The notes: generated by a model from the sequence alone, not told the origin. DNA of 64,000 nt from Saprospiraceae bacterium (GCA_016717265.1 JADKFX010000001.1:3422501-3486500); one strand, 5' to 3'; shown: positions 35,579 to 45,957, counted from the first letter of the stretch. Translations and numbers: made by a program.

Positions 35579-38506
35579 ATGTATTCTCAAATCAAGCAAC
35601 TGTTTTATACTTATTTTAGCTTTTTACTTGTTTTTTATTTCATCCCACAAGGTGCGACTGCCCAATCTTTGAATTATAAACAAGGGCAACTTATTGTCCA
35701 ATTGAAGTCCGATACTGATTGGGAAACCATCAAACAAAAGCAACTCCATAAACGCTCAAAATCATTGATTCCTGAATTAAAAACGATTCGCAAATTAGTT
35801 ACTAACTGGAATATTTGGTTAATTGAATTTGATTACACTCATATAAAATATAGTGAGATAATCGAGGAAATAAAAAATTTGCCAGAAGTCCTGAATATTC
35901 AAAAAAATCATTTAATTAATCCTCGTACAATACCCAATGATCCTTTCTTCACATTTCAATGGCATCATCTCAATGATGGATCCAATGGAAGAAATCCACA
36001 AGCTGATTTTGATTCAGAAAAAGCATGGGATTATACAACAGGTGGACTTACGGATCAAGGAGATACCATCGTGATTTGTATAATTGACGATGGTTTGGAA
36101 TGGTCTCATGAAGATCTTGTTGAAAATTTATGGTTAAATACTCGAGAAATACCAGGAAATGCAATAGATGATGATCAAAATGGTTATGTTGATGATTATC
36201 ATGGTTGGAATACGTTTAAAGGGAATGATATTTTCGACCCCGGCAAACATGGAACCCCAGTCTGTGGCTTAGCTGCTGCAAGAGGAAATAATTCGAAAGG
36301 AATCAGCGGAATTTGCTGGAACACTAAAATCATGTTTGTTGCTGGAGGAGGTGACGAAGCAAATGCCCTGGAATCGTATGCATATCCATTATTATTTCGC
36401 AGATTATATAATCAAAGTAATGGAAAAAAAGGAGCTTTTGTAGTTGCTACAAATTCGTCCTGGGGTACAGACAATGCCCGGCCTGAAGATGCCCCACTTT
36501 GGTGTGCCATTTACGATAGTTTGGGTGTAGAAGGGATTTTAAATGTTGCTTCTACAACAAATCAAAATGTCGATGTTGATATAGAAGGCGATTTACCTAC
36601 AACTTGTGAAAGTGATTTTTTATTGGCAGTGACCAATATGAATGATTCAAACATAAAAGATTCAAACGCAGGTTTTGGTAAAAAATCAATAGACCTTGGT
36701 GCCTTTGGTGAATCTGTTTATTCAACTTATATTAATAATGGATATCGCACCTTTAGCGGCACGAGTGCAGCTTCACCACAAGTTAGCGGAGCTATTGCCT
36801 TGCTCTATTCATTATCTTGTAATAATTTAGCTTCTCTTTCCAAAATCAATCCTCCGGAAGCTGCAAAAGAAGCAAAACGAATTTTAATCAATTCTGTTAA
36901 ACCAAACGAAAGTTTAAAAAATATTACCGTTTCTAATGGTGCACTTAATCTCATCCAGGCATTGCTCTATACAAGTCCGGTATATTTACAAAACTTAAGC
37001 CCAAATTCATTAGAATTTAATTGGGAATCTTCTGTGATTTATCCTATTAAGTTCAGATATCGCATCAAAGATATTTCTGTTTGGGTAGACACCTTTGTGT
37101 ATGCTGGAAATGTATTAAAATTAGAACATCTTGAATCCTGCACTGAATATGAAATGCAATTTAAAAATGCTTGTTCGCGATATACAGATAGCTATTCACC
37201 AATTAGAATATTTAAAACCAGCGGCTGTTGTGAAGCCCCATATGATTTTAAAGTTATCGATAAATCCACGAGCGAAATTAAATTTAGCTTTGAAGACCCA
37301 AGCGCCTTTGGCCAATTAACAACCTTACTTAGGCTTACCAATTCATTAAAATGGGATACTTTTATTATCCAAACTCCCCTCCATGAATTTTCACTAAAAA
37401 ATCTGGAGCCTTGTGCACAATATGAATTGCGAGCCTATAATTATTGTAATAACAAAATCACGCCCATAAGTGAGCCGTTTTTCTTTAATGTCGATGGATG
37501 TAACAGTTGCAGTTCGCTGGACTATTGCAGGCGATTCAGACCTTCCAGCGATTTAGAATGGCTAGAAGCTATCAACGTGGATAATCAACGATTCAAAAGC
37601 GGAAACAATATTGGTTATGGAAACTTTGTAGGATCCAATCAAACATACGTATTTGAAAAAAACAAAAGCTATTCTTTTGCTTTTGAACCTGGATATTTTA
37701 ATGATACGAGTAATGTTGTTATTGCAGCATGGATTGATTTTAACCAAGATGGCTTTTTTGATTCCGCTGAAAATTTTGCATTGCCAACTGTAAAATTTAA
37801 ATCTTTAAAATCGTATGTTCTATCAATACCTACAAATGCTAAAACAGGCTATACCCGAATGCGCATTTGCTTAAAATATGCAGAAGTATCAGAAACTGCA
37901 CCACTCTCTTGTTTTCAATCTATTGAGTTTGGAGAATACGAAGACTATTGTGTATTCATAAGCAACTCCATTTGTAATCCAATTTCTGATGTGGTGATAA
38001 ATCGAGTAGAGCCTACATCTGCTGATATTTCAGTAACTCATAATAACAATAATAATTTTTATTATTCATACAGGAAATTATATTCTTCGGATTGGTTGTT
38101 TGGAACATCCAATTCGAAAAATATTCAATTAACAAAACTGGATAGTTGCAGTCTATATGAAGTACAATTTAAAACGGTTTGTGCTGAATATTCGTCCAAA
38201 CCTGTTATCGTAAATTTCCGAACACCAGGTACTGGATGTATAATCAATTCAAATGAAATCCACCCATCGCAAATTACGATTTATCCAAATCCATTTTCAG
38301 ATCAAATATTTTTAAGTAATCCGGAAAATGAATTCGTGAATAGCGTTCGATTATTTTCATCAAATGGAATCCTTATTAAAGAACTTTTTGTCCACGCTAA
38401 TGCACAGAATCTTTCTGTATTTGTAGATGTTCCTGCAGGTTATTACTTCATGCAACTATTATTTAAGAACGGAAAAACTAAGGTGCATTCTTTGATAAAA
38501 CAATAA
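35579..38506 (+). CDS. secreted S8 subtilase with fibronectin III, GEVED and T9SS type A domains
   Basis: 975 residues. The signal peptide is 1-29 (TAQ). An inhibitor-like propeptide spans about 35-115. The peptidase domain has Asp170 (IIDDGLEWSHEDL), His224 (KHGTPVCG), oxyanion Asn293 and Ser396 (GTSAASPQVSG). Fibronectin III-like modules follow at about 465-545 and 550-640. A GEVED domain (about 700-800, AAWIDFNQDGFFD and GEYEDYC) and one more Fn3-like module come next. The last 75 residues form a T9SS type A domain (YPNPFSDQIFLSN, AGYYFMQLLF). It should be exported across the outer membrane to digest protein outside the cell. It is a single gene with a divergent neighbour. Confidence 0.92.
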   Translation: MYSQIKQLFYTYFSFLLVFYFIPQGATAQSLNYKQGQLIVQLKSDTDWETIKQKQLHKRSKSLIPELKTIRKLVTNWNIWLIEFDYTHIKYSEIIEEIKNLPEVLNIQKNHLINPRTIPNDPFFTFQWHHLNDGSNGRNPQADFDSEKAWDYTTGGLTDQGDTIVICIIDDGLEWSHEDLVENLWLNTREIPGNAIDDDQNGYVDDYHGWNTFKGNDIFDPGKHGTPVCGLAAARGNNSKGISGICWNTKIMFVAGGGDEANALESYAYPLLFRRLYNQSNGKKGAFVVATNSSWGTDNARPEDAPLWCAIYDSLGVEGILNVASTTNQNVDVDIEGDLPTTCESDFLLAVTNMNDSNIKDSNAGFGKKSIDLGAFGESVYSTYINNGYRTFSGTSAASPQVSGAIALLYSLSCNNLASLSKINPPEAAKEAKRILINSVKPNESLKNITVSNGALNLIQALLYTSPVYLQNLSPNSLEFNWESSVIYPIKFRYRIKDISVWVDTFVYAGNVLKLEHLESCTEYEMQFKNACSRYTDSYSPIRIFKTSGCCEAPYDFKVIDKSTSEIKFSFEDPSAFGQLTTLLRLTNSLKWDTFIIQTPLHEFSLKNLEPCAQYELRAYNYCNNKITPISEPFFFNVDGCNSCSSLDYCRRFRPSSDLEWLEAINVDNQRFKSGNNIGYGNFVGSNQTYVFEKNKSYSFAFEPGYFNDTSNVVIAAWIDFNQDGFFDSAENFALPTVKFKSLKSYVLSIPTNAKTGYTRMRICLKYAEVSETAPLSCFQSIEFGEYEDYCVFISNSICNPISDVVINRVEPTSADISVTHNNNNNFYYSYRKLYSSDWLFGTSNSKNIQLTKLDSCSLYEVQFKTVCAEYSSKPVIVNFRTPGTGCIINSNEIHPSQITIYPNPFSDQIFLSNPENEFVNSVRLFSSNGILIKELFVHANAQNLSVFVDVPAGYYFMQLLFKNGKTKVHSLIKQ

Positions 38507-38604
38507 TTTGTAATTTGGACTGCTTTATACATTTCAATTTATAATATTATACACCTATATGAATATTCACTTGATATTTTGTATTTTTGGGGGAAACCAT
38601 TGGT

Positions 38605-39282
38605 ATGAAATATATTAGTTTGATTTTAATATTAGCTTTTATTTCTTGCAAACCAGAAATCTATAATATTCTTTTCAGTCCTGATTTTATCTGTAGCTGC
38701 CAACCCGGTGACGTAAGATATCAATTAAAAAATGCAGATAGGTCCTGGGTTGAAATTACCCCCGGAATCGCCTCTCCTGCTGGTATTGAAATGGCTGTAG
38801 GTGAAGCTGGCCAGCAGATCGCGAGATTTACTATTTGCGATAATGCAACCATCAGCATATTTGCAGAAAACAGTAAAGGAACTTCCGTTGCAACAAGGCA
38901 AGTAAGAAGAGCCGGACCGATTGAACCTTTACATGGAATGTTAAATCCTTTTTGTTTTGGAAATCGATTTGAAGCTTGGGAATTTACACCTTCCCGTATT
39001 CATGATGAACCTTCTGTTATACCGATCAATTCCCGTCTTACAGAAATTATAATTAACGTTGACAGACCTGGAACTTTTGTTTATGACGAGATCTCTGTAC
39101 CCATAAACCCAGGAATAAATCATTTATTAAGATATACTGGAATGTCTCCATTTCGAGGTAATTATTGGTTTCGGGCAGCTTTAAATCCAAATGAACAATG
39201 TATTGAAAGTGGAACCACTTTACCTTCCGGTGCAAGAAGACCACCAAGTTTCTCCATTGATTTGATTACTGCTTGTCCATAA
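38605..39282 (+). CDS. lipoprotein of unknown function
   Basis: The ATG at 38605 gives 225 residues with an immediate lipoprotein signal (lipobox FISC, about 12-15); a TTG six codons upstream is unlikely. Early cysteines (ICSCQPG) are followed by two beta-rich regions: about 30-100 resembling an Ig-like or Fn3-like fold, and about 120-225. I recognise no family. It is 98 bases after the large subtilase gene on the same strand. Confidence 0.65.
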   Translation: MKYISLILILAFISCKPEIYNILFSPDFICSCQPGDVRYQLKNADRSWVEITPGIASPAGIEMAVGEAGQQIARFTICDNATISIFAENSKGTSVATRQVRRAGPIEPLHGMLNPFCFGNRFEAWEFTPSRIHDEPSVIPINSRLTEIIINVDRPGTFVYDEISVPINPGINHLLRYTGMSPFRGNYWFRAALNPNEQCIESGTTLPSGARRPPSFSIDLITACP

Positions 39283-39320
39283 TCTGAAAATGAAATCAGT
39301 GAATTAAATTCACAATACTC

Positions 39321-40556
39321 TTATTCATGTTCCCTTACAATCACCTCACGCTTGGGCTTATGAAGCGTGCTATCTTCTTTAATTAATTCTTGTTCTTGTC
39401 GGTTTAAATTGACAACAGACAAATCTGGTTGTCCGGCTTCTACCCAAGCCGACATCCACAAGGAGCCAAGATTTAATATACAATCACGCATTCGGGTTTC
39501 AACTTGTTGATCTAGCTCTTTATGATATAGATATGCGTAGTCCTTGCATTGAATTTTACTAATAACTCCTAAGCGTTCATCATAACAATATTGCTTATCT
39601 GCTGGTATTTGTTTACTTAAGGTTTTCTCAATATTTAAAACTTTAAAAACTCCTGAATGACTGTCGTGAATAATTTGCCAAATAAAAGATTTAATATCTG
39701 AAAAATACTGAGCTCTTCCTATGACGAAATCAAATTCAGATTCTGCAAATAATTCAGGAATTCTACTCTCCCAAAATGCATGAATGCCAACCTGGTTTGT
39801 CAATTGTCCATTGTAATTTTTTGTAGTATGCAAGGGGACATGTGCGTCTCCCATATAATGCCCGATGTCGGCTGATAATCGCAAAATACGGTTAACATTT
39901 TTTGATTCAAATGCGTTTACTAATTGATGATAACTGGATTCTAAGTGATATGGTAAAATGCCATGCGCCGTAAAACGATCTTCGATTTCTATAAATTCTT
40001 CCTTTGAGTCCGCTAGAAATAAATTATGAAACGAATCAAGCGGAACATTCCAATGCTCCGTATCGTAGTAAGGTAAGGTAGCAAATAAAAAGCCTTTTCG
40101 AAAATCATGGATATGTACCCCAGTAGTAAAGATTAATTTAATATTTTTGATATTTTGTGTATAATACAAGGTATCATTCATTGCTTTCGAAGTATCAAAT
40201 ACGAGGCACTTTATGCCTTCATAAACATAATAGAAATGGCTATTTTTTATTAAGCTGATTGCAAAATCTTTATTCAAAACGGAGCTTGAATCTACGTTCC
40301 AATGATCTAAATCAATATAATGCCGCACTGCTTCACCTTTTACTGCATATCTTCTCTTATCCGGGTCAATAGCATGTGAAGTGATATAATCCAGATTTGA
40401 TTTATAAAATTCAATCAAATCTTCTGGCAGGGTAAAAACAGCCATTCGATTGATTAATTTATGAGCATAAAAGCCCCAATCATCAAGTGCTCTAGGCAAT
40501 GGTTTGACAGGTATAAGCATCATACAACAAAAAATTACAGCACTAATTTTTAGCAT
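39321..40556 (-). CDS. zinc-dependent phospholipase C / S1-P1 nuclease-like protein
   Basis: A 411-residue exported protein with a signal peptide (1-23). After cleavage come Trp27 and His32 in WGFYAHKLINRMAV, matching the Trp/His zinc ligands at the N-terminus of the fold. Further ligand motifs are HYIDLDHW, VHIHDFRKG, GHYMGDAHVPLHTT and GIHAFWESRIPELF. The all-helical fold binds three zinc ions and cleaves phosphodiester bonds in phospholipids or nucleic acids; which one cannot be told. The C-terminal 60 residues are charged. It is a single gene converging with the lipoprotein gene at 38605. Confidence 0.85.
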   Translation of the reverse strand: MLKISAVIFCCMMLIPVKPLPRALDDWGFYAHKLINRMAVFTLPEDLIEFYKSNLDYITSHAIDPDKRRYAVKGEAVRHYIDLDHWNVDSSSVLNKDFAISLIKNSHFYYVYEGIKCLVFDTSKAMNDTLYYTQNIKNIKLIFTTGVHIHDFRKGFLFATLPYYDTEHWNVPLDSFHNLFLADSKEEFIEIEDRFTAHGILPYHLESSYHQLVNAFESKNVNRILRLSADIGHYMGDAHVPLHTTKNYNGQLTNQVGIHAFWESRIPELFAESEFDFVIGRAQYFSDIKSFIWQIIHDSHSGVFKVLNIEKTLSKQIPADKQYCYDERLGVISKIQCKDYAYLYHKELDQQVETRMRDCILNLGSLWMSAWVEAGQPDLSVVNLNRQEQELIKEDSTLHKPKREVIVREHE

Positions 40557-40753
40557 TGGAGTGTTACATTAAAATACAGGCTCTATAAAAAATCTAAAAA
40601 CGATTTTAAATAATGCAAATAATAAATAAAATTTTAGAAAGCTCCACAGATCTCATAGTGTTTCTTGAAGATTTCTTTTGACAAAGCTAAATAATAGATT
40701 TAAAAAGTCAAATATTTAACAAAATAATTTCAAATCAAATCGAAAACAAACAA

Positions 40754-41773
40754 CTACTTCATAAAATCCTGCTTTGTTTTGAACAAAACTTCGACATTTG
40801 GATACTGGACAAGCAAGAAATCCCCATCACTTCGCACAACATGCATTCTAAAAAACGATCCTCGTTTTAGTTGGCTGTTTTGGACATCCTTAACTGCTAT
40901 ACCTAAACTATCCGTTTCGATTGGGATGAATTTTAGACTTAGGGGTTCCTTTTGCCCAATGGTTTTTATGCTGAGTACACAAAAGGGTTGCAAAGATGAA
41001 TATTCCGCTTTGTTCGGATTTTCATTTTGAATAGCCTCCGCACCTATCCCTTTAAAATTTTCTAAATAGTTTTTTACGAATTGCTTTCCTGGAGCTAGCA
41101 ACTTTGTATTTTGATCAGCAAAATCAAAAAGTGAATATTGATTTTCTGTCTTTCTTAAAACAAAGGAGGCGTCTGATTGATTTGGATACTCTACAGATAC
41201 TTCTTCTATGGTAGCAACTTCCAAATCCAAAACACTGCGATCCCTCCAATCATTAAAACTTAAATCATATCGCTCCCTTACATTTCCTACAAAATGTGGA
41301 ATTTCCATTGCATACGGTTGTGCCCCATGTTCCATATAAAAATAAGTACCGTATTCTGTTTGGGTAGGTCCTCCAACATAATATGTCTTTAAAAGCTCAT
41401 CCTCTGCTCCGTAGATTTCCACTTTAATACCATAAACTGCGAGTCCTTCCATAATCCCTTTTACATGTCCTTTTGAAGGAATGGATTGCATCCGTATATC
41501 GCGAATTGTTTCAAGCAAATTCTTAATTGAATTTGGGTTGGCTTTATATTTGTTATTTACATACCATCCATCTTCCCTTTTCTCTAAGGTAATGGGTTCA
41601 TTGCTTCGATCTGCAAGAAATATTTTATAAATATCCTTGATTTTCTTTACAGCAAAATCCCGATCTGCCATAATTATACTCGTCTTATCGGATCGATTCC
41701 GTATCAAATACCAAGAAGTTCCACCTAAAGCAATAAAAAGCAACAGCAACCACCAGATTGAAAATTTCTTCAT
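40754..41773 (-). CDS. DUF4340 domain protein, membrane-anchored
   Basis: A 339-residue protein with one N-terminal helix (about 7-23) and an extracytoplasmic region. Residues about 65-240 contain DUF4340 (LEKREDGWYVNNKYKANPNSI, TYYVGGPTQTEYGTYFYMEHG). DUF4340 proteins are commonly found with GldG-type ABC transporter components. The gene starts three bases after gldG ends, so it belongs to the same operon and probably to the same complex at the inner membrane. Confidence 0.88.
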   Translation of the reverse strand: MKKFSIWWLLLLFIALGGTSWYLIRNRSDKTSIIMADRDFAVKKIKDIYKIFLADRSNEPITLEKREDGWYVNNKYKANPNSIKNLLETIRDIRMQSIPSKGHVKGIMEGLAVYGIKVEIYGAEDELLKTYYVGGPTQTEYGTYFYMEHGAQPYAMEIPHFVGNVRERYDLSFNDWRDRSVLDLEVATIEEVSVEYPNQSDASFVLRKTENQYSLFDFADQNTKLLAPGKQFVKNYLENFKGIGAEAIQNENPNKAEYSSLQPFCVLSIKTIGQKEPLSLKFIPIETDSLGIAVKDVQNSQLKRGSFFRMHVVRSDGDFLLVQYPNVEVLFKTKQDFMK

Positions 41774-41776
41774 CTA

Positions 41777-43480
41777 TTAATTTTTGGTATAACGTTTTTT
41801 TCGCCAGAATGCATTCCCAATTCCGAATATTAACAAACTAATCAGTGGTAAACCTACATTTAGAATTTGCCAAAATGTCTTTTCCTTTTCAATCTTAACT
41901 TGATCCAATAATCGAATTTTATATTGTTTAGAACGTGCCTCCAGGATATTTTCTTTATTCGTTAAGTATTCAATAGCATTTAGAAAAAATTCCTTATTCC
42001 CATTGTATGTAGTTTTCTCAAACTTACTATAGCCTAATGCTGAAAATTTTTGAGTATTCTCATCAAAATAATTTTTTATCATATCACCATCTGCGACAAC
42101 AATCATTTTTGTAAATGGACTACTTTCTTTAAATTCCATTTTGATAGATTTTAAAGTTTCATGCATTCCCTCATCTACTCTATTTTCAAAACAGGAATTG
42201 AAGTTTCCTTCTAATAATATTCCCATAATTAAATTAGGTTTATTAAATTTTGTAGGATCTGGTTTGTATCTCAAAATTTCAAAACCCACTTTTGCTGGTG
42301 CCAATTGAAATCGACTATAACTGGAGGATACGATTAATGGAATTTTTGAAACCGTTTGCTTCGTTTTAAGGGTGTCAATACTAGCTGGAAAATCCAATAA
42401 AATTCTATCAATATTATTTACAACTGGGTGATTCGATTTAGAGGCAGGTATTGGATAATAATACCACGGAAACAATTCAATTTGAGGTTTATCCCCAATT
42501 TTACCTACTACTTGTGGGATCCTGGAACATTCCATGTCCAACACCATATTCGCCTGAATACGAACTCCATATTTAAAAAACAAATCTGATAAATTCAAAT
42601 CTAAAGGTTCTGGAATAATTTCATTGCGGTTCATTAAACTATCTAAGCTAATTTGCAAAGCATCAACGAACCATAAGATCTTACCTCCATTCATTATATA
42701 TTGGTCCAAAATAAACTTAGATCTTTCAGAAAATGGTTTTAATGGCTTTGGAATAATTACGACACTAACTTCGCTTTTAATTTGGTAAACACTATCTAAT
42801 TTAATTCTACTCACATTATAAAAAGGTCTTAGCAAAACCTCAATAGCCTTTGTCTGTTCGATGGATAATTCTCCATTTGAGCTTGTAATTAATATGCTTT
42901 TCTTTTCACTGCTTTGCAATTTATCCAAAGCATTTGAAAATTTATATTCCAATTGGGAGATACTGTTATTCAAGTTCTCCTCCTGATCCAAATCTGGAAG
43001 ATTTTCTAACAGATTTACCGCAATTTTGCGTTCCCCATAATTAAATATAGCATAAGGATAAATTAATTGTTCATTATTTTCTGCACCAGACCGCACCTTT
43101 AAATTAACCGGCACCAAACCTTCTTTTGACAAACTTTCCCTGCGACTATTAATTTCTTCAATGGTGCCATCCGATGGATTTTCAAAACTATATTCTATGT
43201 ATCCATTATAGGATTTAAACTGGTCCAACAAATCTCTGGTACTTTGTTGCAATCTTTTAAATCCGGAAGGAAATTCTCCATCTAATAAAACACGAACATA
43301 AATTACATCCGGAACATTTCGAACCGTATTTAAAGTTGCTTGCGTTAATGTAAATTTTTTATCTTCACTGAGATCTATCGCAAAATTCAAATATGAAAAA
43401 ACTATATTCAAAAGAATTGCAATTCCTATTATCAATAGAATCCTTACGGGCGTTTCCAAAGAAAGTAATTTTTTTATCAT
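41777..43480 (-). CDS. gldG: gliding motility-associated ABC component GldG
   Basis: 567 residues. An N-terminal helix (about 11-33) and a C-terminal helix (about 540-560) flank a large periplasmic region with the GldG/ABC-type uncharacterised transport domain (KKFTLTQATLNTVRNV, IYVRVLLDGEFPSGFKRLQ, GGKILWFVDALQI). In Flavobacterium johnsoniae GldG acts with GldF and GldA as an ABC transporter needed for gliding. The start shares one base with the end of gldF, so translation is coupled. Confidence 0.93.
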   Translation of the reverse strand: MIKKLLSLETPVRILLIIGIAILLNIVFSYLNFAIDLSEDKKFTLTQATLNTVRNVPDVIYVRVLLDGEFPSGFKRLQQSTRDLLDQFKSYNGYIEYSFENPSDGTIEEINSRRESLSKEGLVPVNLKVRSGAENNEQLIYPYAIFNYGERKIAVNLLENLPDLDQEENLNNSISQLEYKFSNALDKLQSSEKKSILITSSNGELSIEQTKAIEVLLRPFYNVSRIKLDSVYQIKSEVSVVIIPKPLKPFSERSKFILDQYIMNGGKILWFVDALQISLDSLMNRNEIIPEPLDLNLSDLFFKYGVRIQANMVLDMECSRIPQVVGKIGDKPQIELFPWYYYPIPASKSNHPVVNNIDRILLDFPASIDTLKTKQTVSKIPLIVSSSYSRFQLAPAKVGFEILRYKPDPTKFNKPNLIMGILLEGNFNSCFENRVDEGMHETLKSIKMEFKESSPFTKMIVVADGDMIKNYFDENTQKFSALGYSKFEKTTYNGNKEFFLNAIEYLTNKENILEARSKQYKIRLLDQVKIEKEKTFWQILNVGLPLISLLIFGIGNAFWRKKRYTKN

Positions 43481-44214
43481 TAGAAATTTCTTCTTTTTAA
43501 AGATTCCACGGTTAGGTAATTAAATACAAGGACGATCGATAAAAAATAAATGATATCTGACGTATCAATTAAACCCTTACTAATTGAATTAAAGTGATAA
43601 TCCATTCCAAATTGCTGAATGATATCATCTGTTTTGCCAAAAAAAACTGGCAATTTTGATATAAAATAAAATCCAAAATAAAAAATATATGCTAATGCAG
43701 TTGAAAACAAAAATGATACTATCTGATTCTTAAATAAAGATGAACAAAAGATTCCGATTGCAGTAAATCCAGCTGCGAGAAAAACCAATCCTATATAAGA
43801 TCCTAATACAGCGCCTGTATCAATATTTCCAGCTGGAGAGCCCAATTGATAAACCGAATAAAAATATAATAAGGTAGGACATAGCGCGATTCCAACTAAA
43901 CTTAAACATGCTAAATATTTGCCTAATACAATTTCAAATTCATGGATGGGCTTTGTCAATAATATTTCCAGTGTACCATTTTGAAGTTCTTCTGAAAAAG
44001 AGCGCATGGTAATAGCAGGAATCAGAAAAATAAAAATTAATGGTGCCAGTGAAAAAAGTTGGTCCAGACTCGCATAATTATAATACAAAATACTAAAATC
44101 TGGAAAAACCCACATAATTAAACCCAGAATCAACACAAATAATCCTATTACCACATACCCAATCAGGCTGCTAAAAAAACTACTCACTTCCTTTTTAAGT
44201 ATGGTCCACATCAA
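43480..44214 (-). CDS. gldF: gliding motility-associated ABC permease GldF
   Basis: A 244-residue protein with six membrane helices. The block RSFSEELQNGTLEILLTKPI near 68-87 is typical of ABC-2 permeases of the GldF/NosY type. It overlaps gldA by four bases and gldG by one base, a tight operon. It forms the membrane channel of the GldAFG transporter; the cargo of that transporter remains unknown. Confidence 0.94.
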   Translation of the reverse strand: MMWTILKKEVSSFFSSLIGYVVIGLFVLILGLIMWVFPDFSILYYNYASLDQLFSLAPLIFIFLIPAITMRSFSEELQNGTLEILLTKPIHEFEIVLGKYLACLSLVGIALCPTLLYFYSVYQLGSPAGNIDTGAVLGSYIGLVFLAAGFTAIGIFCSSLFKNQIVSFLFSTALAYIFYFGFYFISKLPVFFGKTDDIIQQFGMDYHFNSISKGLIDTSDIIYFLSIVLVFNYLTVESLKRRNF

Positions 44215-45125
44215 TCTGCATTTTTTGTTAACACATTAAATACTTCTTCCACACTTGATTTTTCTTCTTTCAATTCTTTAATAGTCCATGAATTTTGTGA
44301 TGACAACTTAAATAAGCCTTCTCTGATATCCTTGTCTGGAGCTGAAATTAAATGATATTTCCCCCCACCTAAGGCTTTTACTTCTTCTACAAATTGAATA
44401 TTTTGAAGATCTTTAATTTGAATTGCATTTGAAAATTCAACGCTAATTATTCGTTTATTGGAAACTTGCTTCATTAAAGATTGAATCGTATCATCTGCAA
44501 TAAGCTTGCCTTTATTTATAATCAAAACCCGATCGCAAAGTGCTTGAACTTCTTGCATAATATGGGTAGAAAAAACCAGGGTTTTTTGGGATCCTATTGA
44601 TTTTATTAGTTGCCGGATTTCAACTAATTGATTTGGATCTAATCCACTTGTTGGTTCATCCAACACTAAAACTTCAGGATCCTGTATAAGTGCCTGACTT
44701 AAACCGACCCGTTGTCGGTAACCTTTTGATAAAGATCCTATAAGTTTATTTTGCTCCTTTGTCAACCCAGTCATTTCAATTAATTCATCTACTCTTGAAG
44801 CCGCATTCTTAAGTTTCAATAAATCGGCAAAAAACCGGAGATATTCTCGCACAAACATATCTTTATATAAAGGATTATGTTCCGGCAAATAACCTAACAT
44901 GCGTTTTGCTTCTCTTGGGTTGTCTATGACATTAAGTCCACATACATTGATAGTCCCATGTGTTGGAGGTAAATACCCACAAATCATTTTCATAGTGGTT
45001 GTTTTCCCAGCTCCATTGGGTCCTAAAAATCCTAGAATTTCACCTTTCCGGGCAGTAAAACTTATATTATCTACTGCATTCTGTTCTCCATAAACTTTAC
45101 TTAGTTGCCGGACTTCGATGGACAT
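44211..45125 (-). CDS. gldA: gliding motility-associated ABC ATPase GldA
   Basis: A 304-residue ATPase with Walker A GPNGAGKTTTMK (about 34-45), Q-loop region LPEHNPLYKDM, signature LSKGYRQRVGLSQAL, Walker B VLVLDEPTSGLDP and switch STHIMQEV. The C-terminal 80 residues are typical of GldA-like ABC-2 ATPases. A TAACTTTG promoter element lies just upstream, so gldA heads the operon gldA-gldF-gldG-DUF4340, separated by 40 bases from truB. Confidence 0.94.
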   Translation of the reverse strand: MSIEVRQLSKVYGEQNAVDNISFTARKGEILGFLGPNGAGKTTTMKMICGYLPPTHGTINVCGLNVIDNPREAKRMLGYLPEHNPLYKDMFVREYLRFFADLLKLKNAASRVDELIEMTGLTKEQNKLIGSLSKGYRQRVGLSQALIQDPEVLVLDEPTSGLDPNQLVEIRQLIKSIGSQKTLVFSTHIMQEVQALCDRVLIINKGKLIADDTIQSLMKQVSNKRIISVEFSNAIQIKDLQNIQFVEEVKALGGGKYHLISAPDKDIREGLFKLSSQNSWTIKELKEEKSSVEEVFNVLTKNAD

Positions 45126-45141
45126 AATTTTTATAAATAAA

Positions 45142-45149
45142 CAAAGTTA
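45142..45149 (-). promoter_or_regulatory. -7 promoter element for the gldA operon
   Basis: The minus strand reads TAACTTTG, a perfect TAnnTTTG match 16 bases before the gldA ATG. A TTG at 45163-45165 is only 13 bases away, too near for a normal -33 box. Confidence 0.45.
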
Positions 45150-45165
45150 TAACGATTGAGCGCAA

Positions 45166-45885
45166 TTAACGTTCTCTCGAATGGTTAAGAAATTTTTTAA
45201 GCTCTTGCAAATTCCAGGCATCCTGTACTGAATATTCTCCGATTGCCTCCCTTCTTAGAAAAGAAAGATAAGCACCACTATTTAGCCTTTTACCAAATTC
45301 GGAAGCCAATGACCTAATATAGGTTCCTTTACTACAAGTAACTTCAAAATGAATTTCAGGAAAATGCTGACAGTCAATTTGAAAGTCTTCAATGATGATT
45401 GCTTTAGGATTTAAAATTGGTTCCTTGCCTTGACGGGCTAACTCATAAGCCCTTTTGCCTCCAACTTTAACTGCAGAATGGATTGGAGGAGTCATCATTT
45501 GTTCTCCTAAAAAACTAAGTCTAACGTTCTCCATATCCTCTTTTTGAATATGAGAAACCTCATAATTCTGATCTATTTCTGATTCTTTGTCGAATGTTGG
45601 ACGGGTAGCCCCTAGTGTCAAAGCACCCGTATATTTTTTAATTTTCGCCTGGTATTGATCAATTTCTTTTGTGAGTTTACCTGTACACAAAATTAGCAAT
45701 CCGGTTGCCAATGGGTCTAATGTACCTGCATGGCCAATTTTAAGCTTCCGTCGGCTTTCCCGACAGATGGCCTTTTTTATTTCGTATACAACATTAAAGG
45801 AAGTATAACCATAGGGCTTGTCCACTAATAAAACAGAACCTTCCCAAAAATCAATTTGGTCTAAATTTAAAGCTGTTAAAATCAA
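45166..45885 (-). CDS. truB: tRNA pseudouridine(55) synthase TruB
   Basis: A 239-residue enzyme. The catalytic Asp lies in GHAGTLDPLATGLL (about 51-64). The N-terminal DKPYGYTSFNVV and later KVGGKRAYELARQG and CSKGTYIRSLASEFG are TruB signatures. It makes pseudouridine at position 55 of the T loop in tRNAs. It lacks a long PUA tail, as is usual for short TruBs. It sits downstream of ftsX and DUF3098, as in many Bacteroidota. Confidence 0.96.
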   Translation of the reverse strand: MILTALNLDQIDFWEGSVLLVDKPYGYTSFNVVYEIKKAICRESRRKLKIGHAGTLDPLATGLLILCTGKLTKEIDQYQAKIKKYTGALTLGATRPTFDKESEIDQNYEVSHIQKEDMENVRLSFLGEQMMTPPIHSAVKVGGKRAYELARQGKEPILNPKAIIIEDFQIDCQHFPEIHFEVTCSKGTYIRSLASEFGKRLNSGAYLSFLRREAIGEYSVQDAWNLQELKKFLNHSRER

Positions 45886-45957
45886 GCGAATGAGTATATA
45901 GAAAGCTTATAGAGTATAATACGCCAACGATTATATGATACCAAAGAAGGTATTGCA

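Noticed and set aside
39299..39313. Palindrome GTGAATTAAATTCAC between convergent genes
   Set aside because: It is AT-rich with almost no loop and no T run, so it is unlikely to be a terminator; a protein site is possible but unsupported.
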